A stretch of 19,520 nt of DNA from Alteromonas_E sp964230255 (lineage in GTDB: Bacteria; Pseudomonadota; Gammaproteobacteria; Enterobacterales; Alteromonadaceae), in contig CAXRGW010000141.1 of the NCBI GenBank assembly GCA_964230255.1, positions 1-19,520 on the forward strand, written 5' to 3'. Shown one piece after another: positions 1-7,829 of the stretch. Within the stretch, counting starts at the first letter, position 1. Each line of letters begins with the position of its first letter. The notes beneath the pieces are model-generated. The model saw only the letters and a list, made by a program, of their open reading frames with translations. It had not been told where the DNA came from and did no database searches. Position numbers and translations under genes: made by a program.

Positions 1-122
1 TCACTTACTTTGTTGCTCAAAGAACGTTGCGAAGGTTAGTGGCGAAGATCGCAATGTGTAGCATTTTTTGTACGCAGCCCGTTAGAGAATAAACATAAAA
101 AAATGTCGCTACAGTGCTCTTA

Positions 123-151
123 TTACCGCGACGAGTCGTATCAAATATAAA
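123..151 (+). promoter_or_regulatory. Possible sigma70 promoter for idi
   Basis: A -10-like TATAAA (146-151) lies 17 bases after a weak -35-like TTACCG (123-128), about 20 bases before the idi start. The -35 matches the consensus at only three of six positions, so this is tentative. The first 120 bases of the window hold no gene I can support. Confidence 0.3.
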
Positions 152-171
152 CTTTAGTAAGGGTTCTGAGT

Positions 172-735
172 ATGAATGATGAAGTAATTTTGGTCTCTCC
201 AACTGGTCACGCGATAGGCACTTGCGACAAGCTACAGGCTCACATCGACGGTACATTACATCGCGCTTTTTCTCTTATGATAGCAAGACCTCGAGCCGGT
301 GGATTTGAGTTGCTATTGCAGAAGCGCGCTGACCACAAGTATCACAGTGGAGCGAAATGGAGCAATACATGTTGTTCTCATCCTCGTCCAGGCGAAGAGC
401 TAAATGTTGCGGTGAGACGACGAGTAAAAGAGGAGTTGGGTATTACACAATCACTTGAGCTCATCGAATTATCGAGTGTTGTCTATCGTGCTGAACTTGA
501 TAATGGTTTGACTGAAAATGAATTTGACCATGTGTTTTTAGCTATCCAAGATGAGGTGCCAATAACGCCAAACCCGGATGAGGTTGCCGATGTGAAATGG
601 GTCAATGTTGAAAAAATCAAACGAGAGTTAGAATCAACACCGGATAGGTTAACTGCCTGGTTTCCGTTTGTATTCAATGTTGTCAGTGACTATTTGGCTG
701 AGGCCGAGAACTTATGCGGTAAAATCGCGTCGTGA
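172..735 (+). CDS. idi: Isopentenyl-diphosphate delta-isomerase, type I
   Basis: This enzyme interconverts IPP and DMAPP, supplying both C5 units for carotenoid and retinal synthesis in the cytoplasm. The 187-residue length fits type I (Nudix) isomerases. Visible motifs are NTCCSHP, with the likely catalytic Cys68 and metal-ligand His70; a Nudix-like helix AVRRRVKEELG (residues 80-90); and TENE, giving Glu115 and Glu117, which match the acidic active-site pair of the E. coli enzyme. The ATG at 172 has AAGGG (159-163) eight bases upstream. It is the only photosystem gene on the plus strand. It converges on blh, and the two coding ends overlap by 46 bp (690-735), leaving no room for a terminator between them. 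In many proteorhodopsin clusters idi is co-oriented with the crt genes, so this arrangement implies separate control. Confidence 0.95.
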   Translation: MNDEVILVSPTGHAIGTCDKLQAHIDGTLHRAFSLMIARPRAGGFELLLQKRADHKYHSGAKWSNTCCSHPRPGEELNVAVRRRVKEELGITQSLELIELSSVVYRAELDNGLTENEFDHVFLAIQDEVPITPNPDEVADVKWVNVEKIKRELESTPDRLTAWFPFVFNVVSDYLAEAENLCGKIAS

Positions 736-1622
736 ATGTAGGTCAGCAGCATATGCGGCACTGTTAGTGCGAACAGGCCGATATAAGTGATTTGTAGAAG
801 GTTTTCATTTAATCCATTAGTTGGTAGTGCCACATAAGCTATTATTAGCAGCGCTGTGGTGCCAATCATCGGGAATATCAAGGCTTTACCTATGTCTTTC
901 CACGTTAGCTTGTTGATTACTTTAATGTGTAGTGTATGGAGTACGGAGTGTACAGCACAAAAATAGACACAAAAGTACCACAACGGCGTAAGCCAATATG
1001 CCGCCACCATCATGGCCCCCAGCCAAACCCAAATTATCGTTTCGGAGCGTTTCATTATTAGATGGTAGATAAAAATTAAGAGTGCCGGAGCTATGGATAA
1101 CTGCATTGCAGTAACTGCAGTATCTGCTTGTTGAACACTGAGCAATAGCGCTTGAAAGTACTCTCTTAGTGAAGCAGAGTGAAACAAAGCAGGTAATGCA
1201 ATAGTAAGTACAGCCAAGCTAAACGACAGTGATGTTTGGCTTTGTACCCCCCAGTCTTTACTGAAATGTACAGCGGCGATAAATAGAAACACTGCAAGAC
1301 TGAAAGCTGGTAGCATAATCCACAAGCTCCAAGCCATTACCACTAAAGATAGATAACCAAGCAAAATTGTGCCGTGGGCGACCACCGAACCGTTGAATAT
1401 GCTGGGTAACAACCTCGATTGGGCCAAGCGGTTAATCATGATCACATCCAACCCACCATGAGGCATTCCAATCAGAAAAATTACTAAGCAGGTTACAATA
1501 ATTTGACCTAATGGCGAAGCATCGCCCATCTGCAGAGTTACGAAAGTTAGCATCACACTAGTTACGGCGAAGGCCGGCAACAGCCTGTGGATGCTCAATT
1601 GTACTTGACGCTCTACTGCCAT
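690..1622 (-). CDS. blh: Beta-carotene 15,15'-dioxygenase, Brp/Blh family
   Basis: Blh cleaves beta-carotene symmetrically into two retinals, the chromophore of the proteorhodopsin upstream. It is a polytopic membrane protein of 310 residues from the ATG at 1622. The family signature MPHGGLDV (residues 53-60) carries His55 and Asp59. Further conserved histidines are His119 (HFSKDW) and His225/His229, spaced by four as in the iron-binding set of this family. The frame stays open upstream to 1955, but that part lies inside crtY, is not hydrophobic and has no family resemblance. The ATG at 1622 overlaps the crtY stop by 10 bp, suggesting translational coupling. It is the last gene of the proteorhodopsin-crt unit, and its 3' end overlaps idi on the other strand. 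Confidence 0.93.
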   Translation of the reverse strand: MAVERQVQLSIHRLLPAFAVTSVMLTFVTLQMGDASPLGQIIVTCLVIFLIGMPHGGLDVIMINRLAQSRLLPSIFNGSVVAHGTILLGYLSLVVMAWSLWIMLPAFSLAVFLFIAAVHFSKDWGVQSQTSLSFSLAVLTIALPALFHSASLREYFQALLLSVQQADTAVTAMQLSIAPALLIFIYHLIMKRSETIIWVWLGAMMVAAYWLTPLWYFCVYFCAVHSVLHTLHIKVINKLTWKDIGKALIFPMIGTTALLIIAYVALPTNGLNENLLQITYIGLFALTVPHMLLTYIHDAILPHKFSASAK

Positions 1623-2755
1623 AAAGCTCTCAGAAATATACGCTTGGGCATTGCATTCACTATAGCAAGCAAATCGGAGGTACTGGCGCTCTCCGACATA
1701 AATCTGGCAAATTGTTCGGGGTTTGTTTTCCCGCCCATTCGAGTAAACAATGAAGCTGTCTGTGAAGGATTGTTTCGTATTACTGTCAGGAATACACGGT
1801 CCAACCATTTGTAGTATTCTGGTACTGGGGCTTTTGATGTATTCGATGTACCTAGTATCAGCCTTGAAGCTATTTCGCTGTATTTTTGAATTGTTAGAAA
1901 AGCGTAACCCGTTGATGCACGAATATGTCCTCCAGCGATACCAATTTTGTTCCACTGATACAATATCGGTTTTTTATATCTATTAGGTGCCGCTTGCATG
2001 GGGAGAATACCAGTCTCCCACCGCTCTATTTCTGACTTACCGGTTAAAGTATCTGCAACTAATGATTCAGTTGCTTCTCTCATGTCAGCTAAATTTTCGG
2101 CTTGTCTAGAAAAACGAGTGAGTTCGAGTAGTGCATATTTATTAGTGAAAGGAAGAACATAGGTAAACTCTAAGCCATTAGGTTGCATATGCATGTTGCT
2201 CATAAGCTTGACTTGTTCTGGATTAAACAATGGGGTACTACTTTTGACCCAGGCCCCAGTAAAGCATTGCAATAAGCCATTGTTATGATCTGAGAATGCT
2301 TGGCTTCGACTATCAAACCCCCAAACAGACTCAACCTCTTCACCATTAATAATTGCAGTTAAACAACGGCTTTGGGTGTTCGTTTGTTGGACTTTAGCAC
2401 CGAAATAGAAATCTACATTAGGGGCTCGCCTGAGTTTGTTCAATGCGAATGCATAGAAGTCCTCGGCAGGTATGCAGCAATATCGCAAATCCCTAGATGT
2501 TGTGTGGTGAGTATGTGAAATATCTTCGCTGCTAATTAACCAAGATGCCCAGCGTTTAGCAATAAGCGGGCGTAAATAATCGGGTAGGCTACCTTCGTCC
2601 CAAAAGCACCAAGTTTTGTTTGAATTAACACTCTCAGCTTTGTCATACAAAGCGACACGCCCTTGGTAACCGTTCTCAATTAAATTGAGTGCTAATGAAC
2701 ACCCAGCTAAACCGATACCTAGAATACATACATCGGTTTTGCCGGGTGTATTCAT
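1613..2755 (-). CDS. crtY: Lycopene beta-cyclase
   Basis: CrtY closes both ends of lycopene into beta-ionone rings, giving beta-carotene. The 380-residue protein has an N-terminal dinucleotide-binding fold (GIGLAG, residues 13-18), the cyclase signature NKTWCFWDE (46-54) with an acidic residue near the active site, and a second conserved block GIAGGHIRASTGYAF towards the C-terminus. It starts with ATGA, whose TGA ends crtB (4-bp overlap), and its TAG overlaps the blh start by 10 bp. Both junctions fit translational coupling. The neighbours CrtB, CrtI and Blh make the product assignment firm. Confidence 0.95.
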   Translation of the reverse strand: MNTPGKTDVCILGIGLAGCSLALNLIENGYQGRVALYDKAESVNSNKTWCFWDEGSLPDYLRPLIAKRWASWLISSEDISHTHHTTSRDLRYCCIPAEDFYAFALNKLRRAPNVDFYFGAKVQQTNTQSRCLTAIINGEEVESVWGFDSRSQAFSDHNNGLLQCFTGAWVKSSTPLFNPEQVKLMSNMHMQPNGLEFTYVLPFTNKYALLELTRFSRQAENLADMREATESLVADTLTGKSEIERWETGILPMQAAPNRYKKPILYQWNKIGIAGGHIRASTGYAFLTIQKYSEIASRLILGTSNTSKAPVPEYYKWLDRVFLTVIRNNPSQTASLFTRMGGKTNPEQFARFMSESASTSDLLAIVNAMPKRIFLRALWQ

Positions 2756-3642
2756 TTCACACCAATAGTTTCGAAGTCTTTTAGTGCTGCGTGGAGAGAG
2801 CTATCATGGGGAACAGACTGCGTTGCCAATCGGCAGAGAAGGGTTTTTACGGCTATACCGATCTTTACATGGGTTTTAACAACCGTCCTACCTTGCCAAT
2901 AATTTACTTTCTCTTGCTGCAGTTGGACGCCAATTTGACGGTACACATTGGCAGCAACCGCGATAGCATGCCGACTGCGAGGTGGAAGATATTTGTAACC
3001 ATAGCAGGCACTCTGGTAATAGCTTTCCGCAAGTGCTAGTAGCCGGTAGATACTGAACTGCACTGACGCAACAGTTTCTGAAGAACGATTGGCGACTATC
3101 TGTGCGGGCGTTAGCTTACACCAGGTCTGCGGAAGGTAGCGCCTACCCATCATTGCGTCCTCGTGAACATCTCGGGCTATATTGGTAAGTTGCATAGCAA
3201 TGCCTAAATCTACCGCATGAGGATAGCCGCGTTCGTCAGCCCTCAGAATAGGACACATCATCAAGCCAACAACACCGGCAACCTGATATGCATACTTCAA
3301 TAAATGGTCAGTTGTTGTTACTTCGACCTTGCTTAAGTCACTCAATACCCCGTCTATCAGACTACAAGGTTGCGATATAGGTATATTGAGTTCTTGTTGT
3401 AGCGCCTGGAAGTCAAGCATGATGTCATGCTCCGGTCGACTTTCAATTAATTGTTGACGCAAATCTAAAAGAATTCCTCGAGCTTGAGATTTGTCAGGTG
3501 TTTCATCAGCAATGTCATCTATCCAACGGCAAAACCGATACAACCTTGCTGCTTGGTGCAATTGTCTATTTGACAAAAACATGCCAGCGAACCGAAATGA
3601 TTTACCGTGTTGGCTAAGCGTATCGATTGCAGCGTCGTGCAT
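2752..3642 (-). CDS. crtB: 15-cis-phytoene synthase
   Basis: CrtB condenses two GGPP molecules head-to-head into phytoene. It is a 296-residue squalene/phytoene synthase fold. The first aspartate-rich motif is RFCRWIDDIADE (Asp42, Asp43, Asp46), and the second is LTNIARDVHED (Asp158, Asp162). Both bind Mg-diphosphate in this family. The ATG at 3642 follows the crtI stop by two bases, and the 3' end overlaps crtY by four. Length and motif spacing are normal, and I see no damage. Confidence 0.96.
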   Translation of the reverse strand: MHDAAIDTLSQHGKSFRFAGMFLSNRQLHQAARLYRFCRWIDDIADETPDKSQARGILLDLRQQLIESRPEHDIMLDFQALQQELNIPISQPCSLIDGVLSDLSKVEVTTTDHLLKYAYQVAGVVGLMMCPILRADERGYPHAVDLGIAMQLTNIARDVHEDAMMGRRYLPQTWCKLTPAQIVANRSSETVASVQFSIYRLLALAESYYQSACYGYKYLPPRSRHAIAVAANVYRQIGVQLQQEKVNYWQGRTVVKTHVKIGIAVKTLLCRLATQSVPHDSSLHAALKDFETIGVK

Positions 3643-3644
3643 TG

Positions 3645-5213
3645 TTACGCGGCTCTTCCGTTAGTGTTTGTTTTATTATTTACAGTGGATTTCTCGGTAT
3701 GCATTGCCGACTGAATGTCGGTGGGTTTCACCCCTACTTGTTCTTCGTATTTTGGTATGAGATGTTCAAGCACTTTTGCTGAACTCAATACACCCGGTAA
3801 GCCAGCACCTGGGTGACTACCAGCACCAACCAAGTATAAATTTTCTGGCCCTTCGGCTTTATTGTGATACCTAAACCAGGCTGATTGGGAAAGTGTTGGT
3901 GCAATGGAAAAACCTGCACCATGAGTGCTGCAGTATTCGCTTTTAAACTCTGCTGGAGTCATGTGAAACTGCTCAACGATAGAATTTTTTAGCCCAGGCA
4001 TCATCGTTTTATCCAGTGCTTGGATGATCTTTTCAGCGTATTCAGCGCCTTTGGACTGCCAGTTTATATTGGCTTGTAAGTTAGGAACCGGAGACAATAC
4101 ATAGAAGCTGTCACAGCCATCTGGCGCCATACTAGGATCGGTTGCAGTCGGTCGATGTACGTATAACGAAAAATCATCGGCAAGCACTTGCTTATTGAAA
4201 ATATCATTAAGGAGCTCCTCATAGCGCTGACCTAACCAAATCGTATGGTGGGCAACGTCATCAAACGTACGATTAGTGCCAAAGTACAAAACGAATAAGC
4301 CCATAGAAAATTTAGCGTGCTTAGTTTTTAATCGAGCGGATATACGTTGTTGCTGTTCAGATAACATCTTCCCGTATAAATGTGTTGGGTCGACATTCGA
4401 AACAGCCAAATCACACCCTAACGTTTCACCACTTTCGAGTTCGATACCGACTATCTTTTGGTTCTTAGTGATAATTCGTTCCACTGTTTGATTGAGTCGT
4501 ATGTCGATATCTTGTTCACGCATCAGTTTCTCCAAACCTTTAACTACAGCTCCTGTCCCCCCCATTGCGAAGTGAATGCCCCATTTGCGTTCAAGAAAGT
4601 GAATCAAATTGTAGATACTGGTTGTTGCAAATGGGTTTCCACCAACCAATAACGGTTGAATGGAGAATGCCTGACGCAGTTTTTCGTGTTTCAGGTGTCC
4701 CGCAATAAGTTGCCACACTGTTTTATAACTTTTGAGACGCAACAAATGAGGAATTTGTTTAAGCATTGTTGTTAAGCGATGGAATGGCTTTTCTGCTAGT
4801 TGAGTAAATCCCACATCAAATATCGCCTCAGACGTTTTCAGAAGTTTCCTATAACCCGCTTTATCTTTAGGTGAAATTTTTTCAATTTCATCCAACGTGT
4901 CTTGCAAAGTACCGCCATAATTAAATACACTGCCGTCGTCGTAATAAAATCGGTACCAAGGCTCTACTGGCACAATATTTATGTAATCGGCGGTTTTTTT
5001 GTTGAATAACGCAAACAATTCGTCAAACAAGAACGGTGCTGTTATGACGGTTGGACCAGCATCGAAAACAAATCCATTGCGTTTAAACACTTGTGCTCGA
5101 CCACCCAATTGATCACCTTTGTCGATCAATGTCACTTTGTAGCCCTTGGCCCGGAGTCTCAAAGCAGCCGCAATACCGCCAAACCCACCACCAATAACAA
5201 GCGCATTATTCAT
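3645..5213 (-). CDS. crtI: Phytoene desaturase (CrtI type, lycopene-forming)
   Basis: CrtI is an FAD enzyme that desaturates phytoene stepwise to lycopene at the membrane. The N-terminus has the FAD-binding VIGGGFGG followed by GGRAQVFKRNGFVFDAGPTV, typical of CrtI. The C-terminus has the conserved GAGSHPGAGLPGVLSSAK block, then a polar tail of about 35 residues. I chose the ATG at 5213 (522 residues) because GAGAG sits about eight bases upstream. The frame could also begin two codons earlier at a TTG (5219), but that codon lies too close to the same Shine-Dalgarno. The start overlaps the crtE stop by eight bases. The lycopene end product is inferred from the neighbouring crtY. Confidence 0.95.
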   Translation of the reverse strand: MNNALVIGGGFGGIAAALRLRAKGYKVTLIDKGDQLGGRAQVFKRNGFVFDAGPTVITAPFLFDELFALFNKKTADYINIVPVEPWYRFYYDDGSVFNYGGTLQDTLDEIEKISPKDKAGYRKLLKTSEAIFDVGFTQLAEKPFHRLTTMLKQIPHLLRLKSYKTVWQLIAGHLKHEKLRQAFSIQPLLVGGNPFATTSIYNLIHFLERKWGIHFAMGGTGAVVKGLEKLMREQDIDIRLNQTVERIITKNQKIVGIELESGETLGCDLAVSNVDPTHLYGKMLSEQQQRISARLKTKHAKFSMGLFVLYFGTNRTFDDVAHHTIWLGQRYEELLNDIFNKQVLADDFSLYVHRPTATDPSMAPDGCDSFYVLSPVPNLQANINWQSKGAEYAEKIIQALDKTMMPGLKNSIVEQFHMTPAEFKSEYCSTHGAGFSIAPTLSQSAWFRYHNKAEGPENLYLVGAGSHPGAGLPGVLSSAKVLEHLIPKYEEQVGVKPTDIQSAMHTEKSTVNNKTNTNGRAA

Positions 5214-6066
5214 GCTCAATTCTCTCTAGTTTTGACTGGATACTTTTCGCCGCATTGATAATACCGATGGCACAATTCTCAGGTAGCGCTTGGAGCTCTT
5301 TTTGGCATCTACGTAATAAATAGAGTGCGCGTTGTCTGGCCATTGAAATGGACAGGTTAAGGTTATTTTTTGAGCGATAGATATTAACCAAGTTTAGGTG
5401 CCCATGTTCTGCATCGGCTTGCCAATCACCAATGTCATCAGCAATCTGGTAGGCTATCGCAAAGCACCGAACCGCTTGTTTGGCTGGAACAACAGATTGC
5501 GTGTATCCACCAGCAATTAATGGCAATGTTAGAGGCATAGCGATGAAAGGCCCTGATTTTCGAGCCGCAATGTTTTCGTACTCAATAGCGCTTGTTGAAT
5601 GCGTTAGAGATAAGTCTTCGCATTGGCCTTGAATAGTTTCACTTACAGAGTCCTGCACTTCGCTCAGGATAACCGCAAGTGGCGCTGTAGTAGTCATAGT
5701 GCTGAGTACACCGAATGCTTTGGTTAACAGCAAGTCGCCACTACAGATCGCTATATTTTTTCCATATTTTGCCCACACAGTCGGATGGCCGCGGCGAATT
5801 TCGTCGTTGTCTTGGAGGTCATCGTGGATAAGTGACGCGTTGTGGAGTAGTTCGATACAGCATGCTAGCGCTATACTGTCTTGGTCTTCAAGCGATAATG
5901 CCAAGCAAGCGTCTAAACATGTTGTTAAACGCATCCGATGCCCACCAGCGCGCAAATGATAAAGTGCTGGTTGATGTGAGCCAACTGAGCGTAAAATCTC
6001 TTCCTCTGCGATAGTCGCGAGGCGGTCTAGGTGGTTAAGTCGTGACGCAATTGTGACAAATTTCAT
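5206..6066 (-). CDS. crtE: Geranylgeranyl diphosphate synthase
   Basis: This trans-prenyltransferase makes the C20 diphosphate used by CrtB. In its 286 residues the first aspartate-rich motif is HDDLQD (Asp82, Asp83, Asp86), followed by RRGHPTVW. The second is QIADDIGD (Asp210, Asp211, Asp214). The first motif has two residues between the Asp pair and the last Asp, a spacing also seen in longer-chain synthases, so C20 specificity is inferred from the carotenoid context rather than from sequence. It is the first enzyme gene after proteorhodopsin, 105 bases away across a strong hairpin. Its last codons overlap the start of crtI. The ATG at 6066 has only a weak GAGAA-like ribosome site. Confidence 0.93.
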   Translation of the reverse strand: MKFVTIASRLNHLDRLATIAEEEILRSVGSHQPALYHLRAGGHRMRLTTCLDACLALSLEDQDSIALACCIELLHNASLIHDDLQDNDEIRRGHPTVWAKYGKNIAICSGDLLLTKAFGVLSTMTTTAPLAVILSEVQDSVSETIQGQCEDLSLTHSTSAIEYENIAARKSGPFIAMPLTLPLIAGGYTQSVVPAKQAVRCFAIAYQIADDIGDWQADAEHGHLNLVNIYRSKNNLNLSISMARQRALYLLRRCQKELQALPENCAIGIINAAKSIQSKLERIEHE

Positions 6067-6101
6067 GTTCTTATTCTCGTCATAAACTTTGGAGCACTAA
6101 C

Positions 6102-6134
6102 GCGGCGCGCTTGGTGGCAAACTGAGCGCGCCGC
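6102..6134 (-). promoter_or_regulatory. GC-rich intercistronic hairpin between proteorhodopsin and crtE
   Basis: A perfect 10-bp inverted repeat, GCGGCGCGCT and AGCGCGCCGC, flanks a 13-base loop. An outer GGAG/CTCC pairing may extend it. On the transcribed strand no T-run follows, so it is not a classical intrinsic terminator. It lies between the proteorhodopsin stop and the crtE start. It could act as an mRNA stabiliser for the opsin message, a processing site or a partial terminator. The structure is seen directly; its role is inferred. Confidence 0.6.
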
Positions 6135-6171
6135 TACTCCGTAATTGGTACAGAGCTTATTCTTTTACGTC

Positions 6172-6978
6172 TTACGCCTCACTCTCAGAGGTCGCTGCGT
6201 ACCAAATCAACAAGCCAAACGCAATTTTGTTCACAACATCCGCTAAGTTGTAAACGATGTTCAGTGACGCTTGGTCAGCTGTACCAGTCATGTAGCCTAA
6301 TACGTACCCTATTGGATAAATGGCCCAACCAACAGTTACGACCCAGCGCATGAGCTTGTACGCGTACATGACTGATGGTGTTGCTTCTCGTTCGGCGGCC
6401 TTGCCTGCTTCACCCATGAAAACTTCATACAAGATGTAGAACCAGCCAATCATCCCGACTACAAATCCGACAGTGGTGTTGATATATCCAGCCTCGCCTA
6501 AGTAGCCTGGAACAAGCATGACGAGCGTACCTATAAGTAAACGCCAGAAAATGCCCGGAGTCGCTACGCCAATAGCACGTAGAATCAAATAAAATTCGAT
6601 CATTAGCAGTGGAACAGTCAATAGCCAATCGATATATCGATATACTGTTGGTGTTTCGCCAGTAGCGACCCACACGTCACGCATATAGAAATAATGCACC
6701 GCCGCTATGAAAGTCACTAACGCAGACACCGTGAGTGACGTTTTCCACTTTGCAGACACGGCTTGCGTCTCCCACAAAAAGAAGACGGTTGATGCCATCA
6801 GAGCCATTGATATTAACCAAAACGAAATTCCGACAAAATCATCTGGCTGTAAATTTGCAGCAGCGTGGGCCATTCCTGGGACTAGCAGCAATATCGCGGC
6901 CGTTGCAATCGCCTTAAAACCGAGGCTATACAATGGGCGCTTGTGTCCAACGCTTCGAATCACACTTTTTGTATTCAT
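6172..6978 (-). CDS. Proteorhodopsin, light-driven proton pump (green-tuned)
   Basis: This is a 268-residue microbial rhodopsin that exports protons in the light and adds to the membrane potential. A cleavable signal peptide is likely, with a basic N-region of about 22 residues, a hydrophobic stretch and AHA at 37-39. Seven helices follow. By alignment to the classic eBAC31A08 protein (offset 20), His95 is the counter-ion partner, Asp117 the proton acceptor, Glu128 the proton donor and Lys251 the Schiff-base lysine (YNLADVVNKIAFG). The Asp/Glu pair marks an outward proton pump. Leu125 occupies the spectral-tuning site, where Leu gives green and Gln blue absorption. The residue facing the carotenoid fenestration appears to be Phe172, arguing against an antenna carotenoid. 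It leads the crt-blh unit on the same strand. Confidence 0.97.
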   Translation of the reverse strand: MNTKSVIRSVGHKRPLYSLGFKAIATAAILLLVPGMAHAAANLQPDDFVGISFWLISMALMASTVFFLWETQAVSAKWKTSLTVSALVTFIAAVHYFYMRDVWVATGETPTVYRYIDWLLTVPLLMIEFYLILRAIGVATPGIFWRLLIGTLVMLVPGYLGEAGYINTTVGFVVGMIGWFYILYEVFMGEAGKAAEREATPSVMYAYKLMRWVVTVGWAIYPIGYVLGYMTGTADQASLNIVYNLADVVNKIAFGLLIWYAATSESEA

Positions 6979-7032
6979 TGTTATCTCACTTGTTTTAAAA
7001 AGTTGGTTTTATCGTTTTCAGACATTTAAACG

Positions 7033-7062
7033 ATTACACGAGGATAAACCAAAAGTTGTCTT
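7033..7062 (-). promoter_or_regulatory. Candidate sigma70 promoter for proteorhodopsin
   Basis: On the minus strand a -10-like TGTAAT (7038-7033) lies 18 bases after a -35-like AAGACA (7062-7057), matching consensus at five and four of six positions. It would give a leader of roughly 45-50 bases before the start at 6978. Other promoters in the AT-rich stretch further upstream cannot be excluded. Confidence 0.35.
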
Positions 7063-7500
7063 TTAGATCACAAATTATTTACAAATGGTGAGCAGCATTT
7101 ACAATAGTAAATAATGATATTTATGATATTTACTGAGCTTTTAATTGAATATAATCAATGGTTTACATTTTTATATGTGAATTTTTTTTTCCAGTAGAAC
7201 AATTCTGGAGAGTTTTCGGTACAAAGTTCACAAAAAATTAACAATCGTTTTTTCTGATGTTTTGAAGTTTAATGATCAGTTTTAAGTTTAGCTTATTGCG
7301 GGTATATAAAGTGTTTAAAAATCATACGAAGCCAATGTTTTCCTTGACTGCTGGGAAAATATCTACCTTTTTTCCAACTTTATCGATAGTTGGCATAAAA
7401 ATAGCTGAGAAGAATTTTTTGAGAAAAATCTGGATTTTGGTTTTTTTATTACAGATTTTTATGGAGTAGGTTTAATTTCGATTGCGATAAACCAATGGTT
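7063..7500. other. AT-rich gene-free stretch upstream of proteorhodopsin
   Basis: This stretch of about 440 bases is strikingly AT-rich, with many A and T runs. Its only sizeable reading frame (7272-7469, plus strand) is low-complexity, rich in Phe, Lys and Ile, and has no ribosome site, so I do not call it a gene. It contains a 9-bp inverted repeat, AAAAATCTG at 7424-7432 and CAGATTTTT at 7452-7460, around a 19-base loop. That may be a weak terminator for the small gene ending at 7501. No other feature is recognised. Confidence 0.5.
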
Positions 7501-7677
7501 TTATTTCTGTTTTTCGCTAACCCTGACGTAAACCATTACTGCAACCAATACGATGCTGACCGGAATGAGCGCAATTAACGCCGAGCCAGCTAATACTGCC
7601 TGACCCGCCCATTTAATAAACAGTACTAAGACAGAGAATGAGGCAATTGTTGTAGCAATTTTGATAAATTTTGACAT
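7501..7677 (-). CDS. Small two-helix membrane protein, unknown function
   Basis: From the ATG at 7677 this encodes 58 residues. A short basic start (MSKFIK) precedes a hydrophobic segment, roughly residues 7-26, then a second one, roughly residues 33-53, and a charged tail RVSEKQK. This regular pattern of two membrane spans with basic ends supports a real gene. I do not recognise the family. Upstream in-frame starts at 7722 (ATG) and 7731 would add 15-18 polar residues. A candidate promoter ends about 95 bases before the chosen ATG, so the longer form is possible. It lies upstream of proteorhodopsin on the same strand, but about 500 AT-rich bases separate them, so operon membership is doubtful. 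Confidence 0.5.
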   Translation of the reverse strand: MSKFIKIATTIASFSVLVLFIKWAGQAVLAGSALIALIPVSIVLVAVMVYVRVSEKQK

Positions 7678-7771
7678 TTGGTATACCCGTCCATTTTGTT
7701 GTTTTATGTAAGGTGTGGCCATATAGGTCAACGAAAAGTCGCTTACTCAAATATTTATTTGCTTCTTAATG

Positions 7772-7799
7772 AGTATACCTGAATATAAAGATGTGCGAA
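7772..7799 (-). promoter_or_regulatory. Candidate promoter for the small membrane protein
   Basis: On the minus strand TTCGCA (7799-7794) and TATACT (7777-7772) are separated by 16 bases, with four and five of six consensus matches. It faces the small membrane protein gene that ends at 7501. Confidence 0.3.
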
Positions 7800-7829
7800 A
7801 TCGAATACAATAAACTATGTTTAATCGCA

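Noticed and set aside
1623..1955. Extending blh to the full open frame (421 residues).
   Set aside because: The extra 111 residues lie inside crtY, are not hydrophobic and have no Blh resemblance. The ATG at 1622 gives a normal 310-residue Blh.
6102..6134. Calling the PR/crtE hairpin an intrinsic terminator.
   Set aside because: No T-run follows on the transcribed strand. The crt genes downstream show no clear promoter of their own and presumably rely on read-through.
7272..7469. 65-residue plus-strand frame upstream of proteorhodopsin.
   Set aside because: It is low-complexity, rich in Phe, Lys and Ile as expected from AT-rich DNA, and has no ribosome site.
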